Assembly: GCA_030849805.1 (NCBI GenBank)
Contig: JASANZ010002236.1
Coordinates: 1-64,000, forward strand
Reading direction: 5' to 3'
From: Sergeia podlipaevii
Taxonomy: Eukaryota; Euglenozoa; Kinetoplastea; Trypanosomatida; Trypanosomatidae
DNA length: 64,000 nt
Position numbers and translations under genes: made by a program. Under the pieces are notes generated by a model. It ran no database searches, had not been told where the DNA came from, and was given only the letters and a program-made list of their open reading frames with translations. This document shows, in pieces, positions 46,227 through 57,462 of the stretch. How positions within the stretch are numbered: position 1 is the stretch's first letter; each line of letters begins with the position of its first letter.

Positions 46227-48275
46227 CTACTCCGTCGTCGTGTCTGAGCGTGGGCTTGTGGTATCACGGCCTCTCTCCTGCCGTCTCTTCAAGTTTTGGC
46301 GGTGAACAATACTACCCGCGCCGGACAAAGCGCCGCTCATGAGCGTCCCAGCATCCTGCCACCTACGCCGCAGTGAGCCACTCGCACAGGTAATGTGATA
46401 CCGGAGCACATCCAAGCGGGCGGCAGTGTCATCCTCCTTCATATACACGTAGAAGGGGGCCAGACCGTCTGGCAGCCGCATGTAGACGCAGTGTGCACCC
46501 AAAAGTACCGCCTGCTTCACAGACATAGACTCTATCCCCAAAGATGCCGCGCCGCGTCCCGCTGCGGTGGCGGCCGCTTGCGAGCTAGAGGAGGCAGTAT
46601 CAGGTGGAGCGCAGAGAAGACGGCGCTTGCGATCCTGCAGCACCGACCGTTGACTCTCCGAACATGTGTTGAAACACAATGTGCACAGTGGCTCCCAGCC
46701 GAGAGAAACCGGTGGCTCGCCGCCCTCAACGTTTACGTCCGGCCCCACTCCACGCTCGGTGCAGCACTTGGGACATAAAAATTGCCCGCAGCGGCCACAC
46801 ATCACTTTGGTGACGGTGCTAGAGAAGGCGGTCGCACAGAGATTGCACTGCTTACGTAACCGTGGCACGCATAAAAACTGCGAAGGATCACCGGCACGTT
46901 CACCTAGCGAGCGGTTCTCCAGCTGGGCCACTGCCTGAAGCAGCACCTCACTCTCCTGTAACAATACGCGCATTTTCTTTAGCGCAGGCGCGACGCTGGC
47001 GGCCACGTTCGACATGCGAGAGTCCGCGTCGCGGCTGGCCGCTGCTGAGAGCTTCGCCCCACTCTTTTCCATAATCTTGTTGGATAGAATGACATCACGC
47101 ACGCGGCTCCGAATGAACTCATTGCGAAGTACCTCCAGGCGCTCCAGCTCCGCCGCCGTCTTGTGCTGTTTCTTTGTCTCTTGTGTCGCTGAAGGTGCAG
47201 TAGCAGAGTGCCTCTTAGCATCTTTCTTTCTATTTGCAGTTCGGGTTTTGCCAACACAAGTACCCCCATCAGAACTCTTCACAGGGTGGCGGAGTGGGAA
47301 CGTGGTAATCTGCGGCTCGACTGCGGCGGCAGCAGGATGGGGAGGAGGAACAACAACAGGATGAACTCGCCCCCCACCCAAAGCGAGAGGATCGTCGCCG
47401 CTGCCATCGTGCTTGGCTAACATCTTCCGGGAGAAGGCGCTGAAAGACGACGGGTCTTCCTCTGTTTCTGCCAGCCGTCCTGTGCTGGGGACGTTGAGCC
47501 ACGTGGTGTCTGTGTACTCCACCGTGAACCCTGGACGAGCGCTACCGCTTGCGCTTGTCTTCGTCGGCACTCCAGCACGCGTGCTATTATCGTCCACTTC
47601 ACTGCCAGGAAACTGTTCAATAACAACAACAGGAGGCGTCGCTACCTCCGCGTGGGCTGCCACGGCCGCCTTGCGTACTGTGCTACTCACGTAGTGGTCA
47701 GTCTCTGCTTCACCGTCGTGCCCGTAGTCGTCCGCGACGTTGTCGTCGCTTTCACTCTCGCCAGTCCCAGAAAGATAATCAAACCCGTCCAGTGCAGTGA
47801 GCTCCCACTCATCTGCGAGGGCCTTCTTCTCAGCAGCTCGTAATGCAGCCACATAATCGTTCACCTCACTTTCAGTGACCGTGGGTGGAGGCTTCAGCAC
47901 AGCGTACGCACCTTGATAGGATACTGTGCTGCTCGTCGCTGGTGCGTTGACTCTATCCATTGCGCGCTTTGCATCGACTGCTGTCTGACTCGTGGCATTC
48001 TGGTGTTCCCCCTCTTGACTTTCTGACGATGAAGCCCTAGTGAACTGCTCAAGAATCTTAAGAGAAGCACTGCATTGATCAAGAGAGGATTCAACGTATC
48101 GGAGATAGACACTGGCACGGCAGTGAAGAGCCGCCACATCTACTTCAGTACTACTGCCGCTTCCTCCACTGCCAGCTTCAAATACAGAAGGAGGTCTGTA
48201 ATGTAGGCGAGAGCTGCACTGCTTGAGCGCTTCGTCGAGAGACATCGCTGGAACACTGTGGCTGTTTCCTTGCAT
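46227..48275 (-). CDS. FYVE-type zinc finger protein (682 aa)
   Basis: Eight cysteines at 477, 480, 493, 496, 501, 504, 531 and 534 have the C-x2-C ... C-x2-C-x4-C-x2-C ... C-x2-C spacing of a FYVE finger. The basic R-[R/K]-H-H-C-R block that binds phosphatidylinositol 3-phosphate is replaced by T-K-V-M-C-G-R-C-G, so lipid binding is uncertain. The N-terminal 140 residues are helical (a second possible start is Met11). The middle is acidic and disordered, and residues about 372-455 form a charged helix before the finger. After the finger, about 600-655 looks folded (V-L-L-G-A-H-C-V-Y-M-R-L), and the tail is Arg-rich. An endosomal role is possible by family analogy; a FYVE-related structural finger is the alternative. 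Confidence 0.72.
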   Translation of the reverse strand: MQGNSHSVPAMSLDEALKQCSSRLHYRPPSVFEAGSGGSGSSTEVDVAALHCRASVYLRYVESSLDQCSASLKILEQFTRASSSESQEGEHQNATSQTAVDAKRAMDRVNAPATSSTVSYQGAYAVLKPPPTVTESEVNDYVAALRAAEKKALADEWELTALDGFDYLSGTGESESDDNVADDYGHDGEAETDHYVSSTVRKAAVAAHAEVATPPVVVIEQFPGSEVDDNSTRAGVPTKTSASGSARPGFTVEYTDTTWLNVPSTGRLAETEEDPSSFSAFSRKMLAKHDGSGDDPLALGGGRVHPVVVPPPHPAAAAVEPQITTFPLRHPVKSSDGGTCVGKTRTANRKKDAKRHSATAPSATQETKKQHKTAAELERLEVLRNEFIRSRVRDVILSNKIMEKSGAKLSAAASRDADSRMSNVAASVAPALKKMRVLLQESEVLLQAVAQLENRSLGERAGDPSQFLCVPRLRKQCNLCATAFSSTVTKVMCGRCGQFLCPKCCTERGVGPDVNVEGGEPPVSLGWEPLCTLCFNTCSESQRSVLQDRKRRLLCAPPDTASSSSQAAATAAGRGAASLGIESMSVKQAVLLGAHCVYMRLPDGLAPFYVYMKEDDTAARLDVLRYHITCASGSLRRRWQDAGTLMSGALSGAGSIVHRQNLKRRQERGRDTTSPRSDTTTE

Positions 48276-49672
48276 TCCTCTTTTTTCTCTGGTATGTGTG
48301 GAGGGATGTGAGTACGAAAGGGATAGTCGCTTTCAGAGTTTTTAAAAAAAAAATTTCGTTTTTTTGTATGTGTATGTATGTTAAGAGAAGGATAAGAGTT
48401 GGTAACAACTGTGTTGCAGCTACTGACCACCGTGGTCAGAGAAAGAGTACTAAATAGTTGTTTAAAAAAAAAAAGCAAAAACTATATATATATTTGTGTT
48501 TGTATGTATGATGGGGAAGCAAAACCAGATAGCTTCTCACTGGTGTGAGATCACTGTTACGGAGCTTGTTGTAAACTTACAAGAAAAGGAGGAGGAGGAG
48601 GAAGAACAAACATATATTGAGGAACAGCGCGAGAGCGAGTGCCGGGGATGCGTATGCAAGTGTGAACAATTGCACGTTGGCAATCTATATAAAAAAAAAA
48701 AGAGAGAGAAATGTGCTTAGTTACCTTGAGCACAGTAACAGAAAAAGCTTCCATCTGCAACGCCATGGATGTATTGTTTTTTTTTCTTCTTTTTGCCTTT
48801 TAAGCATCAGACACAGTTGAAGAGCCGCATTGATATTGTTTTTCTAAGTAGGTTTTAAAAAACGTACAAACGTTAAAAAACGAAACTCATGCACCCTCGG
48901 TTACGCGAGAACAAGAAGCAACAACAAAAAAAAAGAGCGCGCAAACAATGCCTAGCTATTGGTCGCAGTGCAGGGAGAGAGGAAAGGTTGCTTCTTACGG
49001 TAAAAAGAAAAAAGGAAAAAAAGGACTAATTGTAACCTCCATCATAGCTGCAGACTGAGAGAGATGGGGAGGAAAGCTGGCACATCATTGCACTAGTCTT
49101 GTTTTTTGCTCCTCTCTTTCTTTTAAAGTCAGCGTGGAACCAATCTGTAGTATTCAGAGATAGAACTACTGCCAAAAGAAAGCACCCCCCGTATTGCATG
49201 TATGCATCCTTCACTCTACAAAACGATCTCCCGTCGCTCTTTCCATTTTTCCTCTTCCATCATTTTTCCGCCTTCTTTCATCTGCGGAAAACAACCGTTT
49301 TCTTGTGGTTGTCTACAAAAGAAGAGGAAAGTACAACAAGAATTCAAAATGCAAAAAGAAAAAAATGAAAGAAAGGGCTGAAGAATAAGCACAAAGACAC
49401 CCGCTGAAAGAACTGTCAGGTCCGTCGTTGGGGAAAAGCACACGGACATGTACACAAAGTAAAAAAAAAGCCACTTGTCAATGCACACACATGGTCCATT
49501 ACACGATACCGTCAAAGAAAAAGTAAGTCAACATGTGGAGTTGTAGAGATTCAAAAGATGTGCGCATAAAAAAAAGATAAAAATAGGCGCAAAGACAAAG
49601 AAGGAAAAGAAAAGAGATTGGTCGTTCCACGCATTTTTACTGTGCATATGTGTGTGTGTGTGTGTGTGTGAC
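48276..49672. other. Spacer of 1.4 kb, no gene recognised
   Basis: A-runs at 48344-48352 and 48463-48474 (T-runs on the transcribed strand) lie 70-200 nt before the FYVE-gene start and are splice-tract candidates. Purine tracts at 48586-48606 and about 49003-49023 follow. The high-coordinate end carries (TG)11 at 49649-49670. Confidence 0.45.
49649..49670. repeat. (TG)11 microsatellite two bases after the CDS-synthase stop
   Basis: Eleven TG units, CA on the transcribed strand, beginning 2 nt beyond the TGA at 49673-49675. Confidence 0.95.
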
Positions 49673-51025
49673 TCACATGGAAACCGTAGCAGCGGAAAGG
49701 CCCATTAGTACACACATAATACAATGCATGAAAGGCAGCGTTAGCAGAAGCCCATCAATCCTGTCTAGTACGCCACCGTGACCAGGAATAATAAACCCAG
49801 CGTCCTTCACGTGAGCCGAGCGCTTCAGTAGAGACTGCAAGAGATCCCCCATCACACCAAACATGCCCATGACACTGCCAATTGCTAGCCAAACTGGAAC
49901 AGTGAGGAAGCGCGCTGACATCACATTCTCCTCAGGCATCTGTAGAAAATGAAAAAAGCACATGCACGCCGTAAAGAAGAAGGCGTTGCTTGTAATGCCA
50001 GCAATTGCACCTTCCAGGGACTTGTTGGGGCTGATCGCCTTGTAAAGAGGTCGTGGGCCCGCCAGAACAAACCTTTTGAAAACACCTGGTTCGCTGGCAC
50101 CTTCCTTCTTGACAGCGTCTTCACTATTATACTTCATTCGCATGCTGTTAAGTGCACGACCCACCAGTAGTGCCATAATATCGTTAGTGAAATTGCCAAC
50201 CATGGTAGAGAAGATCCACGGCACACCCACTGCGGGTATGGAGTACACAAACAAAGGGCTCGTAGCGCCTGCTAGCCACAAGATGCCGAATATGTCAAGA
50301 CAGAAATCCAAAAACTGCTCGGTGGGCTGCCTCCCCGCAATCATCTTGAGCTCTAAATCAAGAAAGTACTTACGCTGCGCTCGCTTCAGTGCATCCTTGT
50401 CGCCTCTCGGAGCGGGTGGAGAAGACCTGCGCTGCGTTCGAAGCTTTGCAACTGCCTCGCCCATCCTCACCTCGAGTCCATTGTGCGCAGTCAACGTGAC
50501 CATCACCAAGGTGAGAAAGAACACAGTGAAGGTAACAATAAACGCACGCTCACCATAGTACGCTGCAATGGACAAACAAGCCCAGAATAAATGTTTAAGA
50601 ATATTGTAAAAGCTTAGCGGAACCACAGGTAATGCATATTCTAGCGGGTGAAGAGGGTGCCCGTCTGTCTCCGCACTTGATTTACTATCTGTAAGTCCGT
50701 CGGCACTAACTGAGTTTTTCGGACTCAAGTTGTCTCCAGGGCCAATGAGCAGGGCGACTTTAAGATGACGCTTCAGTCCAGCCCACTCGATGCCACCCAC
50801 TGAAATGGCAAAGAAGACAATTGCCGTGGTAGCCCACTTGGAGTACATACCAAACGCTAAAATCGCTGGTGCAACAGTAAGGCAGGTGATAGCGCGTATC
50901 GCCATGTTCGAAATCCCCTTGCCCTTTGTCGCAGATGGCGTTGTGGCCACCGTGTCCTTCTTCACGTCATTTCCTTCGGCGCGTAGTGGAGTCACTGAAA
51001 ATGGACTAGGGGCTCTTTTCTTCAT
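49673..51025 (-). CDS. CDS1: CDP-diacylglycerol synthase (phosphatidate cytidylyltransferase)
   Basis: Residues 398-424 match the PROSITE-type signature exactly: S-L-L-K-R, then K-D-A-G, then P-G-H-G-G-V-L-D-R-I-D. Other family features are N-D at 281-282 with G-R at 289-290, and I-S-P-N-K-S-L-E-G-A at 331-340. About eight hydrophobic spans are visible. Uniquely long pieces are a 40-residue Ser/Thr-rich N-terminus and a polar loop at about 95-130. The enzyme converts phosphatidic acid and CTP into CDP-diacylglycerol, the precursor of phosphatidylinositol and other phospholipids, in the ER membrane. The length of 450 aa fits the eukaryotic CDS type. The first ATG at 51025 is used. Confidence 0.95.
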   Translation of the reverse strand: MKKRAPSPFSVTPLRAEGNDVKKDTVATTPSATKGKGISNMAIRAITCLTVAPAILAFGMYSKWATTAIVFFAISVGGIEWAGLKRHLKVALLIGPGDNLSPKNSVSADGLTDSKSSAETDGHPLHPLEYALPVVPLSFYNILKHLFWACLSIAAYYGERAFIVTFTVFFLTLVMVTLTAHNGLEVRMGEAVAKLRTQRRSSPPAPRGDKDALKRAQRKYFLDLELKMIAGRQPTEQFLDFCLDIFGILWLAGATSPLFVYSIPAVGVPWIFSTMVGNFTNDIMALLVGRALNSMRMKYNSEDAVKKEGASEPGVFKRFVLAGPRPLYKAISPNKSLEGAIAGITSNAFFFTACMCFFHFLQMPEENVMSARFLTVPVWLAIGSVMGMFGVMGDLLQSLLKRSAHVKDAGFIIPGHGGVLDRIDGLLLTLPFMHCIMCVLMGLSAATVSM

Positions 51026-51959
51026 CTTTCAATCTTTTCCTAGATAAGTGGAGATGCGTACGTGAATAAACGCAGTTTTGCGTTGTGTGTCTCCTCCCCT
51101 CACCTTTCAGCGTATTCTATATCAAACTGTTTTCCCCTGATACTCCTTTTTTTTTTAGAATAGTAAGTGGGGCAAGAGCAACACCGTGTGTCCAATTGAA
51201 AAATGTGAAAAAAAAAAACTGCGGAGATATGGTTTGGTTAGACCACCTGCAAAAAATAAAAACTAAATCACGGCAGAAACAACGATCAAAAAAAAAAAAA
51301 ATGTTGACCACAGAGAAAGGCAACTCCCACCTTCGTGTTTTTAAAAATAATCAATATTAATGGTAATGAGCGTTGACGTACGAGAACCTTAACCAAATAT
51401 ATCACTTCAGAAAAAAATGAAACAATAGTACCGAGTTTTCGTTCCTAACCTTATAAAAAAAGGCTGTGAATTTGCAATCCTGGGAGATGGCGCCTATAAA
51501 AATAAGTTTCCGTTTCCTTCCAAACAAACGCCAGAAATGTACTTGTTTATGAGTTCTGCAGATGGCGCTCTTAATCCTTCACAAAGATATTGTATGCATT
51601 ACAAAAAAAAAGGAGGAAAAAAAAAAAAGAAAAAGGCATGTATATGAATAGTTTTGAATCAGAAAAGCATTTTAACAAAAAAAAAGGGGCGGAAAGGTAC
51701 GAACATGTGTGTATGCGAGTGTGTGACCTGCACAGCTACCCAATATGTATGTAAATAGCAGTAACTGGAGCGTGTTTTCTTTTCTTTTCCTTTTGAAAGC
51801 GAGAAAAGGCACTTGTATCACATTTATTATCGTCACAAAAATAATTTACGGTTGTATATCAGCAGACACACGGCTTTCTTTCTTTTAATATTTCGTTTTT
51901 GTTTCTTTTCTTTTTGTCAGACGTGTAAGGGGTGCACATCGGTATAACAAAAACAATAC

Positions 51960-51996
<37 letters not shown>

Positions 51997-53642
51997 GCTT
52001 CTGTCGAATGCATATACCCTTTGGGAAATGAAATGCTCGCAACGTCAAAGATAAATGAAAGAAAAAGAAAAAAAAGCAACTTGCACAATATAGCTGATCA
52101 TTCTTGCAGCCGCCTACACACGCATCCACTTAAGAGTTGGAAACTTTCTAGTACACATTTCTCCCCTTCCACTACACTACTACTTCTTGATGCATTTGTC
52201 TGCTGCCTTGATTTTTTTTTTTTCCCCATAGCAAAGAACCTCCTGTAAGGGAAAGAAATGGCACAACGTATGCGGGAGCAAAAGGAATAGAAAAAAAAAA
52301 GAGAGCCCAACAGTCTACAACATAAAGAGGTAGAAAAATATGGAACACAAACACATACGAGTTCCTGCGTTTCGCAAAAAAAAACTTTCATTTTCTTCTA
52401 TTCACTCGTCATATATAAATATATATATATCTTTTCAGTCATATGTCCCTCTGCTTTCCCTTAGGCGCTTATATTATCCCACTTTCTTTCATTCTCCTTG
52501 AGTAAGATTAACACAAAAAAAAGTCACAAATGAAAGATAAAAGACAGGTATAATATATATCACTGTGTAGCAGCACAAAAAAAAAAATCGTGGGAAATAA
52601 AAAAAAGGAAGAAGAAAAGATAGGAAGAATAGATACACTCCTATCCCACGCAATGGCCTTCACATGTCTACGTTTGGTGCTTCCTGTCGCTACTGTACTT
52701 CGACTGCCCCTCCTCCCGCCAAAGATGTGTACAAGCTCTCTCTCCCTCTTCATAAAAAAAGGGAGAAAGAGGAGGGAAAATTTGGGTCAAGTACTGCCCA
52801 ATCACAAAAAGTTAGCGTCTGTAAAGATGAACATGCTTGCGTAGCAGCAAGCAGTACTGGCACATCGATATATATATAGCACTGGCCAGAAGCAAGAGAG
52901 AAAAAAAAAAAATTGAACTACAGCAGATAATCACAGCAGTAGAAAAAGAGAGGTGAAAAGGGAAATCGTCTGGAAGTTATCCAAGCTGCGACTCCTGCGT
53001 ATTGCATGGGGGGAATGTTTTGAGATATGTATATATGTGGGTATGTGTCAAGAACAAGGCCAGTACACGCGTCATCTTTGGTTGGAACTTTGCTGCTTTA
53101 AGCAAAAAAGAGAAAAGTCTGTCCAAAGAAACCATAAAAACGGAGTACGCCCATCATCCGGAAAGAAAGATACAAAAATAAAAAATGATAAAAAAAAAAG
53201 TAATAAAAAAGGAAAAACACCCAAAGATAGTGATGTTTGGTGCCCAAGATTAGCTTCCTAACTCACTGAGAAAGGGTAAAGGGAGAGAAAATGTCGTTCA
53301 GCTAATATTCTTTTAAAAAAGGATCAACCTTTAATACGCGCACACATATGTATATAATTTATCAAGTCCAAAGAAAAAGAAAGGTATTTCCGTCTCAGAA
53401 ATACACACACACACACATACATATGAATCTCAAGAGAGCGCTTTTCATTGTATTTGTGTTTGTGTAATTTGCCTTCTGCGCTCTCTCTCTATGCTTTTCT
53501 CTCCTTTTTCAATTCTCTCTTTCCCTCTCTCCTTTAAATACTGAAAAAAAAAAAATGCCATCAAATGATCTCAGTGAGAGAAAACAGAGCCAGCCCTAAC
53601 CTTTCTTTGTGTGTGTGTCGCTCTCCCAGTGTCTCGCATTCT
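51026..53642. other. Longest spacer (2.6 kb), no gene recognised
   Basis: Contains A-runs (for example 51210-51219, 51286-51300, 51602-51630), a (TG)15 repeat at 51965-51994, and two copies of a 9-mer (A-G-A-T-G-G-C-G-C) at 51485-51493 and 51560-51568. Plus-strand bases 52650-52740 have a more mixed composition than the rest, but frames on both strands are short. A non-coding RNA gene could be hidden here, but I see no tRNA boxes or spliced-leader sequence. Confidence 0.4.
51965..51994. repeat. (TG)15 microsatellite
   Basis: Fifteen uninterrupted TG units in the 2.6 kb spacer downstream of the DUF778-like gene. Confidence 0.95.
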
Positions 53643-55700
53643 CTAAAACACCAGGGGAAGTACATAGCGATACATCATCGCCAGCAAGACTGCCCACATG
53701 AACACAGCACCAGCAAAGGTGCCACCATGCATAAAGCTCCAGCGTCGCTTCGCGTCCCTGTGCCACTCACCAAAGAGCATAATGTTGAACAGGAGCTTCA
53801 GCACACCCCAGTGAATATCCTCCACCTCCACGATGTCAGCACTGCTGCTGTTGGCGCCGCCGACGTCTGCTGAGCCGTCAATGGACAGAGTAATAGTGGG
53901 GCGAGAATGCGAAGGCAACGGTGGCGCTGTTGCAGGTGACTGAGTGGCCTCTTCTCCAGATGACTGCGCTTCTGCACGATGTGAGGGCAGCGACGCAGTC
54001 GCTGGTGCCATTGTGGCGGAGGCTAAGAAGCGGGAGCCGATGCCGCACACTTCCAGAACGAATCCAACAAACGAAAAGGAGTTGTGGTGCCGTAGGAAGG
54101 CGTCAGAGGAGTTGCCGCTGCCATCGGGGCTACCGCGAAACACCTTGATGGTGGCCTGCAAGTTGCGATTGAAGAAGCGCGCCGTCTCACTGTCCAAGAG
54201 AGCATAACTCCGCTCCTCCTCCTCGCCACTGCTATTGCCGTTGCTGCTGCTGATCCCACTGTCCTCACGGTCAGCTGAGTCAAAGCCAGCTAGGGTGAAC
54301 TCCTGTAGTCGTGACCAAAGTACGGAGGCTGCGTTTTTGCTAGAGCTGGACACCACAGCGGCGGCAAGAGGAAGTGACCGACGCCCGCCACGGCCTTCCA
54401 TGAGCAAAGGCTTCAGGTCCCACACACGTACGCACTTGGTGTGCGCGTGGCCAGGTGTGCTCCTCATAGCCCCGGTCCCCGATGTGGTGCGTCGCGTCTT
54501 GTTCCTTTTAGTTGTGGTAGTGCGGCGCTGCAGCGTAGATATACACGAGGTAGAAGACGCAAGGGCAGCAGTGACCTCATTGACGGTAAAGTTGCTGCAA
54601 TTCCTGTTCATCATCGTGGGAGAGCCGCACCCGCTCCGAGAAGTCATATCCGTGCCGCTCGCACTACCCGCCCGGCCACCCCCTTCCTCTTCCTCATAGC
54701 CGTAGTCGCTGTCTGGAGATGTGGTGTCGTGAGGCAGCACGCTGTCAAGTACATTTGCAAGGAGCTCCTCACGGACGTAGTAGGCAGACTCAAAAGTGTA
54801 GAGCTTCGTCCCCTCTGCGTTGCTCAGCGCCACATGGCCAGCAAGTGGAAGCATCCAGGACACCACAGGAGTGGGGAAGAAAAATACGCAGCAACCAAAT
54901 TGCTCCAGACGGCCCTCGTTTCGGTTTGAAGACGCACACGATGTGGAGACACCTTGACTGGCGCCAGAGATAAGAGGATTGCTCGTAACGGACGGACTGC
55001 TCTTTGTGACACTCAGACATGCCACACTGCTCCCGCTGCTGCCCAAGTACACAGGGGTAGGGAGAGTCACCTCAGAGTCTATGCCCCCCGTTGCCCCGTC
55101 TGTGGCGGTGCTACTCGTACTCATGGCATTGTTCAGTGTCTGTGCAGAAAGCGCCAACGGGGAACACTTTACGTCAGCAGCCGTGGGAGATGGCGTTGAG
55201 TGACTATCCCTTCTTCCTTCCCGGCCCTCATCACACTTGATAAAATCACCAGCAATCCCGGGGGGAACGGCGGCAGAAAGAGCCGCTGACCTCAGCGGCG
55301 ATGCAGCCGAGCAGCTCTCGCTTTCCACCTCTTCCTCCTGCGACATACTGGAGCCCGCCTCATCGTCTGCGTCCAACGCATCTTCGTCCTTCTCCATATC
55401 GTGAGAACGATAGTGCACTTGATGGGAGCGATGCTTGTCAGTGCCACCCTCGCGCGATGCGCCGCCGTCTATGTCTTTCCTGCTTTTATTTGCGGCTAAC
55501 CGCACGCTGTCGTCGCCACCACTAGTGCTGGCAGTGCTGCTAGAAGAGGGGACGATGAGGTTAGAGCCTATCCTCCTGTGCTGCGGTGGGACGCGCACCC
55601 CCGCCTCCACACCGTCCTCGCTCGTAGAAAGCGATGAGGACGATGGGGATGAGGATAACATCGCTCGGCTTGGCCCTGCACTTGCGGATGTGGCAAGCAT
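53643..55700 (-). CDS. DUF778 (TMEM222/RTE1)-like protein with long insertions (685 aa)
   Basis: The first in-frame ATG is at 55700 (M-L-A-T-S-A-S-A-G). The N-terminal 265 residues are Ser-rich and acidic. Residues about 267-312 (F-G-C-C-V-F-F-F-P-T-P-V-V-S-W, then L-P-L-A-G-H-V, then Y-Y-V) match the start of the DUF778 domain, whose members read C-x-P-T/I-P-x-x-x-W-x-x-P-x-x-G-H. After a roughly 200-residue insertion, H-H-N-S-F-S-F-V-G-F-V-L-E at 538-550 sits where others have N-C-H-S-F-V. A C-terminal membrane span at about 660-682 ends the chain. Known members are small (about 150-250 aa) Golgi/ER membrane proteins; Arabidopsis RTE1 modulates an ethylene receptor. The large disordered insertions are unusual. 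Homology is by eye and moderate. Confidence 0.72.
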   Translation of the reverse strand: MLATSASAGPSRAMLSSSPSSSSLSTSEDGVEAGVRVPPQHRRIGSNLIVPSSSSTASTSGGDDSVRLAANKSRKDIDGGASREGGTDKHRSHQVHYRSHDMEKDEDALDADDEAGSSMSQEEEVESESCSAASPLRSAALSAAVPPGIAGDFIKCDEGREGRRDSHSTPSPTAADVKCSPLALSAQTLNNAMSTSSTATDGATGGIDSEVTLPTPVYLGSSGSSVACLSVTKSSPSVTSNPLISGASQGVSTSCASSNRNEGRLEQFGCCVFFFPTPVVSWMLPLAGHVALSNAEGTKLYTFESAYYVREELLANVLDSVLPHDTTSPDSDYGYEEEEGGGRAGSASGTDMTSRSGCGSPTMMNRNCSNFTVNEVTAALASSTSCISTLQRRTTTTKRNKTRRTTSGTGAMRSTPGHAHTKCVRVWDLKPLLMEGRGGRRSLPLAAAVVSSSSKNAASVLWSRLQEFTLAGFDSADREDSGISSSNGNSSGEEEERSYALLDSETARFFNRNLQATIKVFRGSPDGSGNSSDAFLRHHNSFSFVGFVLEVCGIGSRFLASATMAPATASLPSHRAEAQSSGEEATQSPATAPPLPSHSRPTITLSIDGSADVGGANSSSADIVEVEDIHWGVLKLLFNIMLFGEWHRDAKRRWSFMHGGTFAGAVFMWAVLLAMMYRYVLPLVF

Positions 55701-57462
55701 AGTACAAAGTAAAGAAAATAATGAAGATAAAGGCAGCACGCCTTTTATGTTTAAATCAACAACAGCAGCAACAGCAAGAGATTGTCGCGTCGGAATGTAG
55801 TAAGAGTGTGCCGTACGAAGCAGTCGCAGTGTTCAAACTCCTATTTACGAAGACTTCCTGTTATTTTATTTTCGTTGCTACTGGCTATTCTAGTTCCGGC
55901 AATGCCCAATTATTTTGGTGTGTTTGGAGTTGCTGTAAATATATATATGCTGACAATTTGAAGGTGTGTCAACACTGTTACGAAACCAATACGTGCTATT
56001 TCCTTTTCTTTTTATATCTCTCTCACAAACTTTTCTGAAGCCAAGTGACTATGGCTTAAATAAGACGTAAAAGAGCTCTACACCTTCAAAGAAGCGAGTT
56101 TTTTTTGGTCCGTACAAGAAAAATAAATATAAATATTGAGATACAACAATGAAATGCAGTGACGGAAGCCTTCACTGATGTGATGGAACAAGTGTGTAGG
56201 TAGGTAAAGAAATCCACGTAAGTGAGTATTTCTCCCCTCCCCCACAAAGAAAAAAAAAAGAAATTGGCACTCTCAGTAATGGTACCCAAATGCTAAAACA
56301 AAAGAAAAAAAAAAGATGAGAAGAAAAGAATCATTAGCAATACGGAAAAAAAAAGTGGAGAGACGCATATCTTGCACCTTCACGTTTACTTTTTCTTTCC
56401 TCAAGTCTCTCAAGGGAAAAAGCTCATACCGATGCTGCTCATGGCGGGATGCTATGTCTACGTGAGAAGAGACACCGCATGGGATAATTTTCTGCTAGCA
56501 GGTAGCATTACCCTCATCGTGTTTTGCTTTCAACTGCAAAAAAAGTGCAAAGGGAAAGATACATATATAGAAAGAGACTTGTGATTGTTGTTGTTTATAG
56601 TGGATCACCACGTTGCATGAGTATTGAAACAGCCGGTCAAAAAAAAACACATACAAAAAAAAAAACGAACAGAAAAAAAGCAGCACAAGAGAAAAATAAA
56701 TAGATAAAACTGAAGAAAAGGGTATATTTACATCATCAACTATTTGTTGTATAGCTTTTCTAAATAAAAGTTCAGTGCGTACGAAGGAAAAAAAAAAGAA
56801 AGATGAAGACAAAGAAAAGAGTATCCATAACGATTAACTTCTGCAATTCCATATTCTTTCTTTTTGCCTTTCAAATGCGCGCATTCCCCATCTCTCCTGC
56901 ACGCTTTAAGCAAACTCCTTATACAAGGAAAAGAAAAAAATAGATAGATAAAAAGAATACTAAGTCTCCGCTCACCAACGGTCCTTCACCCTTACGTGCA
57001 GTATGCAGTGTTACAGCTAGCATACTAGGAAAGGAAACGAATATCTTAAAGAAAAAAAAATGCGTAGTATCAAAAAGAAATAGTATACATACTCTGGCAT
57101 CACTACAGAAGCATTAATCTGCTTTGATAGCAAGAAGAAAAAAAAGCTCCAAATACTACTGACGAGTCACTTAATGATTTAAAAAGAAAACGCATGAAAA
57201 CATAAAGCAACCAGGATTCTGGCTAACGTACGCATTTTGTCAGCTGCTGTGCCAGGTCTAAGAAGGGGGAAAAGATCATCTATTTGCGTTCTCATGCATC
57301 CCTTCTCCATCCACCGAGTCGCTCTCATTCCTTCAGTAATGCACACATGTCCATTGCTCAAGCAAAGCACACTACACTTACTCACCTACATAAAAACTAG
57401 GCATCCTCATTATTCTCCCTCTCAACAACAACATATATATTTCAAAGCAATTCCTGCTTCAC
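55701..57462. other. Spacer of 1.8 kb, no gene recognised
   Basis: Purine-rich plus-strand bases at about 55703-55732 (pyrimidine on the transcribed strand) sit immediately before the DUF778-like start. Farther tracts lie at about 56245-56264, 56302-56315 and 56638-56700. No gene or RNA signature seen on either strand. Confidence 0.45.
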
